Shown here: one piece after another, positions 35,914 through 46,746 of the stretch
Numbering within the stretch: position 1 is the first letter of the stretch
Layout of the letters: the number at the start of each line of letters is the position of its first letter
Source: Suillus spraguei
Taxonomy: Eukaryota > Basidiomycota > Agaricomycetes > Boletales > Suillaceae
Direction of reading: 5' to 3'
Assembly: GCA_016800925.1 (NCBI GenBank)
Contig: JABCPU010000039.1
Span: 1-64,000 of the forward strand
DNA: 64,000 nt
Program-made: the position numbers and the translations under genes
Notes under the pieces: model-generated
What the model was told of the DNA's origin: nothing
Databases searched by the model: none
The model's input: only the letters and a program-made list of their open reading frames with translations

Positions 35914-38900
35914 ATGGACAATAACAACGGTAGCAGCAGTGGCAGTAACAATAAGACGTTGGTGCGCCGCCAACCGACTCCCCCTGTCACGGAAGGTTCC
36001 AAAGTCCCGGGGACAGTCCCACCAGAAACCTTTTACGCGTCAGCTTCAAAATCGAGCGCAGGGCTCACGCCTCCACCATTGCCAGTGCGCCCGAAGAGCT
36101 CTGCAGGATCGGCTCACACAAAGGTCAGCATCGAACCTCCGCCAACCTATGACACTGTATTTCGCGAGCCCCAGCTTGTCTCAGAGGATACAATCGGTAC
36201 CGATCAGGTTCCTGCCCTCATCCCAGCCGACGACCATCACAACTGGCCGGCTGTCGAGCAGAAGTGGGGCGAAGATGACTGGAGCAGAAATGATGCTTGG
36301 AATGAATCGATACCGTGGGACAGTTCATGGGCTGGTGGAACGTCGCAAAACGTCATGGATCTTGATGCGAGGGACCAGGAAGAGGAGACGAACTGGTGGG
36401 ATGCAGAACTGCGGGGGACGAAAAACCGTCCGGGACCGGGAATACTGCCACCTTTTGTTGCTGAATTGTTGCACAACCCTGAACATTCATTGTTCTCGGT
36501 GAGCGTTACCGCACCCGACATGAGGCCGACTGGGGATGCATCCCCTTTCATTCCTCCGAGCCATGATGAAATCCTTCGCGCTGTTCCTCACGCCAATACA
36601 TACTACTGCAGACAACACCACGGTTGGGTGTTTCTACAGTGGAGAACATCCGCAATTTTCCCTCCCTTTGCAAAATCATTCGATCCCAAACAGTATCCAC
36701 CCCTTCCTGACCAAGATCGTCGCAAACGCACCGTCGCTTGCGCTGACGACTCTTTCGACAAGTCCAAGAAAACACATCACTTTCACCTCTACCCAAAGGC
36801 CGTTGATTCGAGTCAGCTCAATCCAGCATTTCATCGTGCCCCCTGGGAAATTGCTGCACAAAGGAAGCAGAAGCGTCGGAAAATTACGTCCGCCAATCTT
36901 GATGACCATACAGTCAAGGAATCGGATGTCAAGATGAATGAAGACGTGCCCGAGGGACTTGTAGAGGGCGAACTGCTTGATCTTTATGTCTGCTGTCAGT
37001 GCTCCGTCTATTGCATTGCATCAGAAGCTATGCCCGGTGTTATTGCTCTTAAATACGTGGAGGATTTTACGAAGTATAGATATGAACACCCTCCATCGGG
37101 AGGCAGCCTGACGAGTCTGTTGTCAGTGGGTGGGAGACACTTATCACGTACGCCCGTTAGTTCACTCCGTGATTGTATTTCATCTCGTTGCAGAATTGTC
37201 GAAAACAAACTATGGAAAGGCAAGAGCGGTCAGCTCCTCATTTCTGGGAAGACGTTCCAGAACAAGATCGGGTGGTCCTCAACTACGTCAGGAGCTTTCA
37301 TTTTACTGTTGTTCAATGCAGCTCATGGATTTATTCGCAGGGCTTATATCTTCAAGCAACTTGGGTTCGAACTCATTACACGCACCGAAGCTCCAGGCAC
37401 GCCTGACGAGAGGACTGACCAATTTTTGTCATCCCCAAATACTGAACCCAACAGTCCAGAAGGTCAGGAGACACGTATGAAGCTCCTGCGTTTCTGGGTC
37501 GAGACGAATGCTTATCTCGTAGAATACCAACGTCGCTTCGGTGAGAAGTACTGTTGGTTTTCTGTATTACTCACTCATGAAGCGCAGCATCTGCGCTCAA
37601 GCACTATATGCCACATCCTTTATACGTTAAAATCGACGGTGCCCGAGAGATGTATCAGCAGGCAATCGGTGCACACCCTGATCAGAGTAAGCCCAAATTT
37701 TGCTGTGTCGGGAGGCAGACCTGAGCTATTTGTACAGTCCAGAGATCATCCTCGTCGTATCCGTTAGGTTCATTGGCGGAGCATGTACATCTGCTACAGA
37801 CGTGGAAGACGTTAGGAATAACACCCACAACATTTTCTCCCGGTAAGCAGTTAAACAGTTCATTGTTCAGATCTGCTTGGTGCTAACGGCGCTTAGATAT
37901 TCTCATCTTCGCCTATCTAGCACAATGCCGTTGTGACCCTGCCAATACAATGCTCTATTTCACCCACTTCTACGCAATCGTCGCCGCAATCCAATCCCTC
38001 GGTGGGGTCCCATCTCAAGAATTGCAGACCCTGGTTTTTGAAGAGCGCTCTCGTGGGCGATTCACGGAGGAAGACCTGGAAAATGCTGCGGCAACTCTCG
38101 GATTTGGCAGGGACGGCGCGCTACGCTTGGAGCTTGAAGATGACATTGAAGACGACTTTCTTGCAGAAGCATGGCGGACGGCCGTCAAAAATGCCTGGCG
38201 CGACGCGAAGGACTGCGCGCAGCTCCAACGTGACGCGAACGATGCGTTCAGGATCATTGCACAATCGAGAGGTAGCAAGAAGCTTATGAAGCTGTTTTCT
38301 GAGTCGTCGAAGAACCAGATGGACCCTTCGCGTGCGTACTCGGTATTGGAGGTTTCCGCGGATGTGGATGATGAGCTTGTGTTGACGGTGTTCATGATGC
38401 GGGTATGCGAGGCTGCGTGGCCTCATTTGCGGTTCTGATGAACTTCAATAGGTCGAAGAGCAGCCCCATCAATCCGACAAGTGGCGCGAAGCGTTGAGAA
38501 CAATTGCAGAAGTGAGGGACAGCAGCCGGTTACGTCATTTCCTAGAAGAAGGCAAAGATCGTAAGTACTTGCCTAGGTTCATTTCGATATACTATATAAC
38601 CCAGACGCTTTAGCTGGAGACATTGTAGCTTCAACGCGTGCTGATCTTCCAAGAGGCCTGAATCAACTTGGAAACACCTGTTATTTGAATTCGCTGCTCC
38701 AATACTTCTACACGATTAGGGAGCTTCGTGAGGCTGTCGCTTCTATGGCCAACATTGACGTGAAGGCCCTTGAAGATGAGAAGTACTCTGAGGACGACCT
38801 AAAACGGCATCGGGTTGGTGGACGGCTAATTACGCGGCGCGAGATACTGCGATCGAAAAAATGTACGTTTGTCATCCAGTTCTTATTCCCAAAGCTAAAA

Positions 38901-40698
38901 TGATCATCAATGTAGTCGTCAGTCAGTTAGCTGATTTGTTCTGGCAACTCCAATTCTGTGAGAACCAGGCTGTCACGCCGACCATCGATCTTGCGAAGTT
39001 AGCACTCGTAACATCAAGAGACGAAGAGGAGGAGGAAGCTGACAGAGGTGGCACTGATTCCTCGAACGACACAGATGCGACGCTTGTTGAGGACGGGCCT
39101 GTGCGGTCACCTGATTCAAATGGCTCGGTTCTCGGCAAGCGGCCACGCGACGAACCACGCATGGACATGGATGTCGACACACCTACGTCTCCTCTCACGG
39201 AAGAGAAGAACGGGTATGTTATGATATCCCAGCCATCTCCGTCTCGTGGGTCCAAGTCACCTCGCTTGCATGGGGAGAGCTCGTCAAGCACGATGCCGTT
39301 GCCATCTCCGCTTCCAGATGTGGAAATGTCAAACAATGAGAATTCGCATGTTGAGGAGCAAAAGAAGGGTCCTCCATTACCTACGCGCAAGCCTACGCAG
39401 TCAGACTCGGTTATGATGTTTGGTAAGGTACATTGTACTCTGAATGATGTCATATCTAAATACCTGGCTTTAGGAAAGCAGCATGATGTCTCTGAATGCA
39501 TGGACAATTGCATGTTCCAGATCGAGATTGCGCTTCTGAAATTCGATGGGCTCGGCGACTCAGATAATCAGAATAGTGTTGTGAAGAGGCGAGTGCTTTG
39601 AATTCCATCAGGCACACACGTGAACCGTGATTTACCAGGCTATTCTATGGGAAACTGCGACAAAGACTTACACAAGTCCCCACTCAGCAGAATGCCAGAC
39701 CTTCGACACACGAGAAAGAAGACCTCTTTTCGCATCTTCCTGTGAATGTGGCCGATAACGGCTTTGATATCTACGATGGCTTAAGTGGATACTTTGACGA
39801 TATCGTTGATTACGAAGGCGAGAAAGCCAGAATGGAGGTGACACTGGTTGATCTACCACCATTATTGCAGATTCAACTTCAGGTAAGTCCCTGCCCAGAT
39901 AACTCAACGATATATATTAAACAAGTCAATAGCGGGTGCAATTCAACAGGGAGACTCTCCAACCATACAAATCGCAAGCTTATGTCAAGTTTGGCGAGAC
40001 GATATATATGGACCGGTTCCTTGATACCGCAAATCCAGAAAGAGGGTAGATCGAAGGAAGTACAGGCGGAATTGAACGCGCGACGTGAACGTCTGCGCTT
40101 ACTGACAAAGACAAGGTAAGGCCGCTGTATGTATTTCTTGTGAGTTCACCACATGGAGTACCTCAGCACGCCCCTTTCCCTGCATCGCTCAAAAGCACGC
40201 TTGATTTCTTATCAAAACAAGAAACGCTTATTCTCCCAGATGTCGATGAAGAACTCGTCGCGAACATCAGCAGCGAACAGGATATAATCGAGGCTGAAAT
40301 TGTCGAACTCAAGGACACGATATCAAAGCTAAAGGAGGAGCTGGAGAATATTTGGAAAGATGATACCTCGGTCGCATACGAGTTGACCTCCGTCTTCATA
40401 CATCGTGGCTCATCACCGTCATTTGGACACTACTTCTTCTATTCCCGACATGTACCGGAACAACCTGATAACTGGTTCAAGTACAATGACCATCAGGTGA
40501 CGGAGGTGTCAAAAAATGAGGTCCTGGCTGACACCACAGGGTCCACTGCAAATCCATACTTGGTGAGTATGCGCATCATATTAATCTTGATGTGATCGAC
40601 TGACTGCTTTCCAGCTTGTTTTCGCAAAGAAGGACCGGGACATTGTTCGTACTGTAAATCGTTTTGATCCAATGGCTTTAGAGGATATTGATACATGA
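35914..40698 (+). CDS. UBP2: UBP2-like ubiquitin carboxyl-terminal hydrolase
   Basis: Large cysteine deubiquitinase of about 1,250 residues. From the ATG at 35914: a low-complexity Pro/Ser start, a first domain (LPPFVAELLHNP ... DLYVCCQCSVYC) and a TPR-like stretch (AREMYQQAIGAHPDQ). The catalytic Cys box is GLNQLGNTCYLNSLLQYFYT (about 38660-38720). A long acidic/Ser-rich insert follows (EEEEEADRGGTDSSNDTDAT). Then KQHDVSECMDNCMFQIEIAL, PPLLQIQLQRVQFNRETL, and the His box HRGSSPSFGHYFFYSRHVPE ... WFKYNDHQVTEV with stop at 40696-40698. Introns are mostly clear; the junction near 37110-37200 is uncertain. At 40038-40049 the frame ANPERG runs into TAG while the expected KEVQAELNARRERLRLL continues in another frame: a small indel or an assembly error. 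Otherwise a normal-looking gene. Confidence 0.85.
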
Positions 40699-40979
40699 AC
40701 TGTAATTCTGATATCCCATGATTCCTCTCATGCACAAGTTGTGTCTCTCTAGTCCTCAGAGGATTAAACATATGCCGCGACAGTGCATACTCAATTACAA
40801 TTTAACGAGCCCATCCGAACTGCTGAACGGAGTACTTCCTTTCTTAGCATAATCTTGGCACAGCTACGCGTCATCATGCTGGCTGGCTAGTAGGTTTTGC
40901 GAATCACCCTTGCTATCGACTACCATCTTCCACGGTTAAAACTTTCACAGCATTTCATTTGGACTGGATGTTGACGATG

Positions 40980-41760
40980 CAATGATGGGCCATTCAAGAA
41001 CTGACACGCTTTCTTACTTGTATAAATCACTATTTTTCTCATCGATAATTGTATCCCTTGCTGACGTCTCCGGTTTTGCGCAAGTCTTAGATTACATCAC
41101 CTTGATGAACTACGACGTTTGGGGCTCTTTGTCTAAACATGTGAGGCCAAACGCACCGTTGAACGATACCTGCACCTCGTCCGCGAACCGACAGGGCTCG
41201 GCCATTTCTGCAATCAAGGTTTGGACCCGCAGGCATGCCGCGATTAACCAGATCGTGCTTGGAGTTGCATCCCACGGGTATTCATTCAAGGTATTTCCCT
41301 CTGCCGCTTGCGAGTCTGGCAAGAAGACGCTAGCTGCATACCCCGCTTTCGAAGCTCGAAGCAGCCCTTGGGTGACCGGTGATGCGTGGGATGACACTAG
41401 TAGTGCCGATGTTTGTGGGTGAGGCATGGCCTGGTACTTTCAGATTTTTGGGCCTCATGGACGCCGGATTCCTTGCCGGGATGGCACGCCTGCTGATGGC
41501 ATTCACTACAGATATGACGAATGCAGTCAAATTGTAAGATTTCCATCTTGTTCACGTATTGTAGCAGCAGTGCTGATTTCACTGCGTTATAGCCGTATAT
41601 ATACAATGAAACCTCGAATGTTGCGATCTCCTTCGACAATCCCAGTCTTTCGCTACTAAGGACAAGTTTATTCAGGAGACTGGGCTGCGCGGTTTCGCAA
41701 TGTGGGAGGCTGTTGGTGATCACGACGATATGCTCCTAGACTCTATCAGAGAAGCTATGT
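40980..41760 (+). pseudogene. GH18 chitinase, C-terminal half, interrupted
   Basis: Glycoside hydrolase family 18 (endochitinase-like). Visible: DVSGFAQVLDYITLMNYDVW (a conserved substrate-cleft strand), GSAISAIKVW, NQIVLGVASHGYSF, AYPAFEA, then DGTPADGIHYRYDECSQ, YIYNETSNVAISFDN, FATKDKFIQETGLRGFAMWEA and LLDSIREAM. The N-terminal half with the catalytic DxxDxDxE motif was not found upstream. Within the piece three homopolymers (G at 41450-41452 and 41478-41480, C at 41641-41643) are each one base short of the expected frame. The last codons are cut by the TIR element at 41761. The missing end, CINDQEPPFDPLPP and a stop, lies beyond that element at 44689-44736. Confidence 0.75.
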
Positions 41761-44688
41761 TATGGTGGACGATAGGTTACGGTTCGATTTGCCGCGTCCG
41801 ATCAATGTTTGTTCTACATAGTCTTGGACTATTTGTTGGTAGACCTCAAGTTGAATATAATTTTGTGCCACAAAAAGTCACAAGTGCGGTTACTTACTAC
41901 TATCGGTAATGGTCGGACTCGCGCCAATCCCCGACCCCGGAGCTCCGTGTCTTGAGCTGCATGGTGATGGATTCCGGCACGGCTTCAAAGGTTCGTGCAT
42001 AAGACATAAGTATCTTAGACGCGGGTCACACGGTATACAATCTCGCTGTCAGTTCAGTTACGTTGGCAAAGGGAAGCAGCGTGAGCATGTTATTAACCAA
42101 TACACTTGTCCCACAGACAAAGAATTGTCAAGCTCAGAGCCTGCAGACCTTGCGATTTGACCGAGAACCTATCAATGTACGAACCCCTTGAAGCTGCTCA
42201 GGAATACACGAAGAAACAACCAACGGAAGCTGAGTTTGAAGTTTGCGAGTCAGTTCATAGATATCCAAGGCAGTGTAACGCCAAGGAAGCTTCACCGGCT
42301 ACGCCATCTACCGCAATCAAGGTAGTGAGAGGACTCAGAGGAGGGGGTTTACGCAGAGCACAATATAATTAGTGTTTCGAACATGTCCGAAGGCACGACT
42401 CGCCATGGAATAAATATCAATGTTGCATCAACAATTTGCACAGGGGCTAAGACCAGTTAAGATAACCTCTTAAGGAAACCATCCGTGAGTGGATGTCAGG
42501 TGTTCGATAAAAAAATGCTGTGATTAGCAGGTTTTGAACCTACACAGGAAAGAGAAACAGATTTTGATTCTGTCGTGGTAACCATCAGGCTAAGGCTAGT
42601 TACAATGAACTGCCAAAGAAACCATCACGGGTGAATATCAAGGTGTGTTCCGATTAAAAAAACCTTGTCGTCGGCAGGTTTCGAACCTGCACAGTCCCAG
42701 AGAAACAGATTTTGATGCTGTCGTGGCAACTACGAGGCTAACACCAGCTACGGTGAACTTTCAAAGAAACCGTCCACGAGTGAACATCAAAGTATGTTCT
42801 GATAGAAAAAATCTCGTCATCGGTGGTTTTGAACCCGCACAGTTCAAGATAAACAAATTTTGATTTTGTTGTGGCAACCGCCTAGCTAAGAGCAGTTACG
42901 ATGAACTTCTAAAGAAGCCATCCATGAGTGAATGTCAAGGTGTGTTTCAATAGAAAAAACCTTGTCGTCGGCAGGTTTCAAACCTGCACAGTCCAAGAGA
43001 AACAGATTTTGATTCTGTTGTGGCAACCACCTGACTAAGACCAGTTGCGGTGAACTTCTGAAGAAACCGTCCATGAATGAATGTCAAAGTGGCGTTCTGA
43101 TAGAAAAAAACTATAGTTCAGCAGGTTTCGAACCTGCGTAGTCCAAGAGAAACAGATTTCGATTCTATTGTGCTAACCACACTAGCCAGGCTAAAGTCTT
43201 TGACTCCCACTTGACGACTCATCCTAAGTTGAAAACCTATGGGGCCCCTGATTCACACTGCCCGAAAAGATGACATGGACAGTAAAGTTAGAGCCTGAAC
43301 GTCTACGAGACAATAGAATTGCCCCGACGAGGGACGAAGACTAAGATAATTCTGATTCGCCATCATTAGCAGCAAGTTCAAGTTCAATGTGATTGACATT
43401 ACCACTAAGTATACACGGAGTTTCTGGAAACACAGAAGGAAATGAGCAGATACTAGAAACCGAGGACAGTGAAACACTGTCACCACCTTGAAGGCCAGAC
43501 ATGGAGGATTGGAGACGGGAGTCTCATCTTCCCACAAAACGGTAGTCACGCAGCAATGCAGTTCATCCCAAACATAACATCAAGCCCTCACGCGACCTCG
43601 AACTCGACATCGGTAGTGAGAACACGGCAATAAATCACTGAGGCCATTGGAATTTCAGCGAAACGCGAACTTGGGCCCAAATGGCTGAGCGAACGAGCAA
43701 TCGAAGAAGACGAGAGAAGGATACCATTCAAGGACAAGAGCAACAGACGCAGGAAGAGAATCGATTTAAATGATGTCCCATAAAACACAACATAACCCAC
43801 TTCCTTATGGTAGCGGGAATAAATCTACATGACACATTAGCACAGGGTGTTCGGAAACCAATGCAAGCACCTACCTTACTAGGAAGGTTCTGAGAAGTGG
43901 AAGCCTTGGAAGTAGAGCACTGTGGTCTGGCTTTCCATAGAGCAGCAGTCTTCGTACGAATCTTTGCTCTCTTCTGCACACAACGGAGGCAACAAGGGTC
44001 AGTACAAATACGGACAGAGTTTGCAAGCCGTCGTGATAATATTCAATATTGATCGTCGTAATGAGACCATACATGATTGTCATGCTGTCTCAAAGCCATA
44101 TGGGATGCGGCAGAAGGAGAAAAGACAGTGGGAATATACTTCAGGCTAGATAGACCGGTCGAAATGTCTGTTAAGAATTATACCAACTGTCGATAGTAGG
44201 AATGCGCGCAGGACCAGATGTCAACTCCACGGTGACCCATTATGATTGGAAATAAAACGCAGCACAATGCAGTCATGCAGAAAATCCGATAGCAACTCAT
44301 CGTTAATATAAATAACAGTAGGAATATCAGTGAAGGGTCCAATGACTTGATAACAACTAAAGGCACAGTCGACGATTAAGATCAACATACGCAGTGAGAA
44401 ACACAACACCAACTACTGTCATAGCGGGAATGAAGCACTGCGCAGCCTGAGTGAGTCGCATATCCTGGAGAGTAAGGGCTGCTCAGTGAGCTCAGGGAAG
44501 GAATCAGGCTAGGTCGCCACTAATGTTGTGATATTATGTAATAGTAATGCTCGCGGATCTAGTGAGCACGGCGCGCAGGATTAGGACCATAGCGTGCATA
44601 CCAATAAAGTTCGAAACAAACATTGGTCGGACTTCAAAATAAGTTGCGGCATATCGGCAAATCGAACCGTAACCTATCGTCCACCATA
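41761..44688. mobile_element. 2.93-kb element with 34-bp perfect terminal inverted repeats
   Basis: The left end TATGGTGGACGATAGGTTAC... (41761-41794) is repeated exactly in reverse at 44655-44688. A second inverted match, TCCGAtCAATGTTTGTT, follows inside (41797-41813 and 44615-44631). The element is flanked by CTATGT on both sides (41755-41760 and 44689-44694), a 6-bp target duplication, and its removal restores the chitinase end in frame. No transposase is recognised; open frames at 43253-43549 and 43588-43979 (minus) have no known motif. The interior carries the tandem tRNA-like array. It is non-autonomous and its superfamily is not assigned, since 6 bp fits few known groups. Confidence 0.85.
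42509..43196 (-). repeat. Five tandem tRNA-like units of about 148 bp
   Basis: Minus-strand units at about 42509-42600, 42656-42748, 42806-42896, 42954-43044 and 43104-43196. Each reads: an A-box-like word (TAGTCAGGTGG in unit 4), an anticodon-like hairpin ACAGA-ATCAAAA-TCTGT (anticodon position CAA, Leu; CGA in unit 5), a 12-14-nt variable loop, a T-arm with a B box (GCAGGTTCGAAACCTGC, perfect in unit 2), then CGACGACAAGG and a T5-T7 run like a pol III terminator. The 3' acceptor half has no 5' partner, so these are tRNA-derived rather than proper tRNA genes. They lie inside the TIR element. Confidence 0.75.
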
Positions 44689-44736
44689 CTATGTGTATCA
44701 ATGATCAGGAGCCCCCATTTGATCCACTACCCCCCT
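44689..44736 (+). pseudogene. GH18 chitinase 3' end displaced by the TIR element
   Basis: Following the right target-site copy CTATGT, the frame continues that of the left part (…REAM) as CINDQEPPFDPLPP and TAG. This shows directly where the 2.9-kb insertion went in. Confidence 0.75.
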
Positions 44737-44739
44737 AGT

Positions 44740-45127
44740 CGTTACTAAAATGCACTGCGTGAACCGCATGTCGCTCGTTTGTTGTCTTTCATTACTCTCC
44801 AATTGTAAATATGTTAGCATCCCCTGCATACTAAAAGTATTTTTCGTTCTGTCCAATGCCGTATGAGGAACCCTGTAATTTCAGTTCAACTGGAGGCATC
44901 CTGAAGGAATATACGAATGTCATCTTTAGACATTGAGTTCAACATGCTGTTCGTGAGGTTAAAAATCACTACTTCCTTAGCTTCGGTATCACGTACGGTG
45001 CCACTTGAAGCAGCATATTGACACTGTAATCAACCGCTAACCAACAAATCCTTGCAAGCTTGGACTGCACTGAAAGGAGGTTCGAATCCAGTGGTTGGCG
45101 TGATACGCAGAAAAGTTGCCGACCATG
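44740..45127. other. Gene-free stretch
   Basis: Nothing supported. A GGTTCGAATCC word near 45080 lacks the rest of a tRNA. Confidence 0.5.
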
Positions 45128-46006
45128 CTATCTCACCACGTCCAACAATCTAGTAAGCGCGCTTCCAGTCTTGCGAGATTCCGGGGAAGGGAGTTCCCTC
45201 ACAAATATATATGTGAGTACTCACAGAAGACATTTCCGACAAGCGCTTTTCCGCCCGTCGCATGGTCATGCTTTCTTTTTGCCAGACACCATCCGTCCAG
45301 ATAGCAAGGGGGCTGTCAATCCTCGCACAAGCGGGCACGTCATTTGAAGACGAGGCCAAATCAGATCGCATCCTGTTTGCCATGATCACGTCCGTAAATA
45401 TATGGTCTCCAACTATGGCCAATTCATCATCGGGGATTGGAACGCAAAGAAACGAAAAGTAGGAGTGTAAGTGTATTGAAGCGATGCAGGAATAACCAGG
45501 CTTAAGGGTGTCATGTTGGAGAAGAGTGACAGAGGTGATATGACACCGATTTTGCCTGTGTCTGTTCAGCTTCTGACTATGTTGGGCGAGTGCTGGCTAT
45601 ACCTGGATTCCTCTGGCCTCGTAATTGATGCCAGCAGAATTGCTGACGATGATTACGTTTCCTTCCCCGAATGCCTCACGAAATTTTCTCCAGGCTTCCT
45701 GAAAAATAGGTTCTTGACATCTGACTTCAATTTGCACCTTGAGCTGTGGCACAAGGATGTCTTTATACGGGATCGCCTGCTGCGTGTTCAAGACACCAAA
45801 AATCTGGTGACTAATCAAGCAATTGTCTCTATCAAAGACTGCTTCTCTGTAACCTGCATTTCGAAGCGCCAAAAGATCAATTTGGCGAATATCAGTCTGT
45901 GATTAGTCCTCTGCATTCATACCTACAACTAAGGCTAGGGCGACCTTTTACTGTCACATGAGGAATGACAAGTCGAGGATTCTTGAGTAAGTGAAACGGA
46001 ACAAGA
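45128..46006 (-). CDS. GEP4: Mitochondrial phosphatidylglycerophosphatase GEP4
   Basis: HAD-type phosphatase that makes phosphatidylglycerol for cardiolipin in mitochondria. Minus-strand exons read PGILVPFHLLKNPRLVIPHV, TDIRQIDLLALRNAGYREAV, FDRDNCL (the DxD nucleophile motif), IPYKDILVPQLK, EAWRKFREAFGEGN, VIIVSNSAG (motif II), ALKPGYSC-like TLKPGYSCIASI, then AIVGDHIFTDVIMANRM (motif IV) and AIWTDGVWQKESMTMRRAEK. The possible last exon ends TRLLDVVR with stop at 45128-45130. Between SVSYHL and the LKPGYSC phrase the frame changes near 45525, and no ATG precedes PGILVPF in frame, so the start and one region are uncertain. It may be a damaged gene or contain assembly errors. Confidence 0.75.
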
Positions 46007-46365
46007 ATGCCTGGGGCATCGACAGAAAAGGGAGAAAGCACTCAATCATACATATATGTAACATGACCAACATTTCAAATTTCGATGATCACTGTGACAA
46101 CCTGAATCTCCGTATGCGTTAAAGATTTGACGAGTGCGACCCTGTGCTTATCCCGAGCTCCCTGCATGGGTCAAATATCTTTCTCGAGATTGAGTTGGCA
46201 ACTGCAAAGTGATTTCGGAGAACAATTGGTGACGGCTTTGTGATGTGTCACGAGGATGATAAGCGGTTCTGATGTCGGGGCACATTGCGAATGACTGCGA
46301 AAAGCAGTACAGAATGGTGTCAAGAGCGAGTATATCAATAAATTGTATTACTGCTCACTACCTTG

Positions 46366-46710
46366 CTAGCGCGAGAGAGCGGGACCATCAGTAGTTTTGC
46401 TCTCTGTTGATGAGACAGTGACTCGTTCTGTCTCTGTTGATATCGTCTCCTCGGCGATGCTCGCCTCAGCATAGGTCTTGCTAAGGGATGTCAAGAGATC
46501 ATCCAAGGTTCCCAGTATCCCGTCCAATTTCCCTTCAACATCCTTGGCCACACCATTAGCACTGTCTAGACGTTCCAATATTTTCATTATGTCTTCTTCT
46601 TCAGTGCTGCCTGTCAGAGTGTTTAAATGGGCGAGAGTTGTTTCAAGAGCGCTGTCTAGTACATTGTTTGAAGGACCGTCGGTTCTAGTGTCGGAAGTGC
46701 TGTTGTTCAT
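46366..46710 (-). CDS. Small acidic coiled-coil protein, function unknown
   Basis: 114 residues from ATG 46710 to a TAG at 46366-46368, in one exon. The sequence begins with a Thr/Ser/Asn-rich tail, then has an amphipathic helix-forming stretch (NVLDSALETTLAHLNTLTG, EEEDIMKILERLDSANGVAK, DGILGTLDDLLTSLSKTY) with leucine spacing of coiled-coil type. It ends with a Thr/Ser-rich tail. Its size and layout are like subunits of BLOC-1 or similar small complexes, but I do not recognise a family. It diverges from HPR1; the pogo element now sits 36 bp upstream of its ATG, so its promoter may be altered. Confidence 0.6.
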   Translation of the reverse strand: MNNSTSDTRTDGPSNNVLDSALETTLAHLNTLTGSTEEEDIMKILERLDSANGVAKDVEGKLDGILGTLDDLLTSLSKTYAEASIAEETISTETERVTVSSTESKTTDGPALSR

Positions 46711-46746
46711 GATGACTTGTCTTTGAAACGTGACAGACTTGGAATA

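Noticed and set aside
35801..36502. Second long open frame overlapping the UBP2 start
   Set aside because: Arg/Ser-rich shadow frame of a real exon; the other frame continues into the deubiquitinase.
38923..39513. 196-residue minus-strand ORF
   Set aside because: Antisense shadow of the acidic Ser-rich insert of the deubiquitinase.
42509..43196. Five functional tRNA-Leu(CAA) genes
   Set aside because: The 3' acceptor half has no complementary 5' strand in any unit and the D-stem is poor, so mature tRNAs are unlikely; kept as tRNA-derived repeats.
42509..43196. CRISPR-like array because of regular spacing
   Set aside because: The whole 148-bp unit is repeated, not short repeats with unique spacers, and the genome is eukaryotic.
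45060..45095. tRNA gene suggested by GGTTCGAATCC
   Set aside because: No anticodon arm, D arm or matching acceptor around it.
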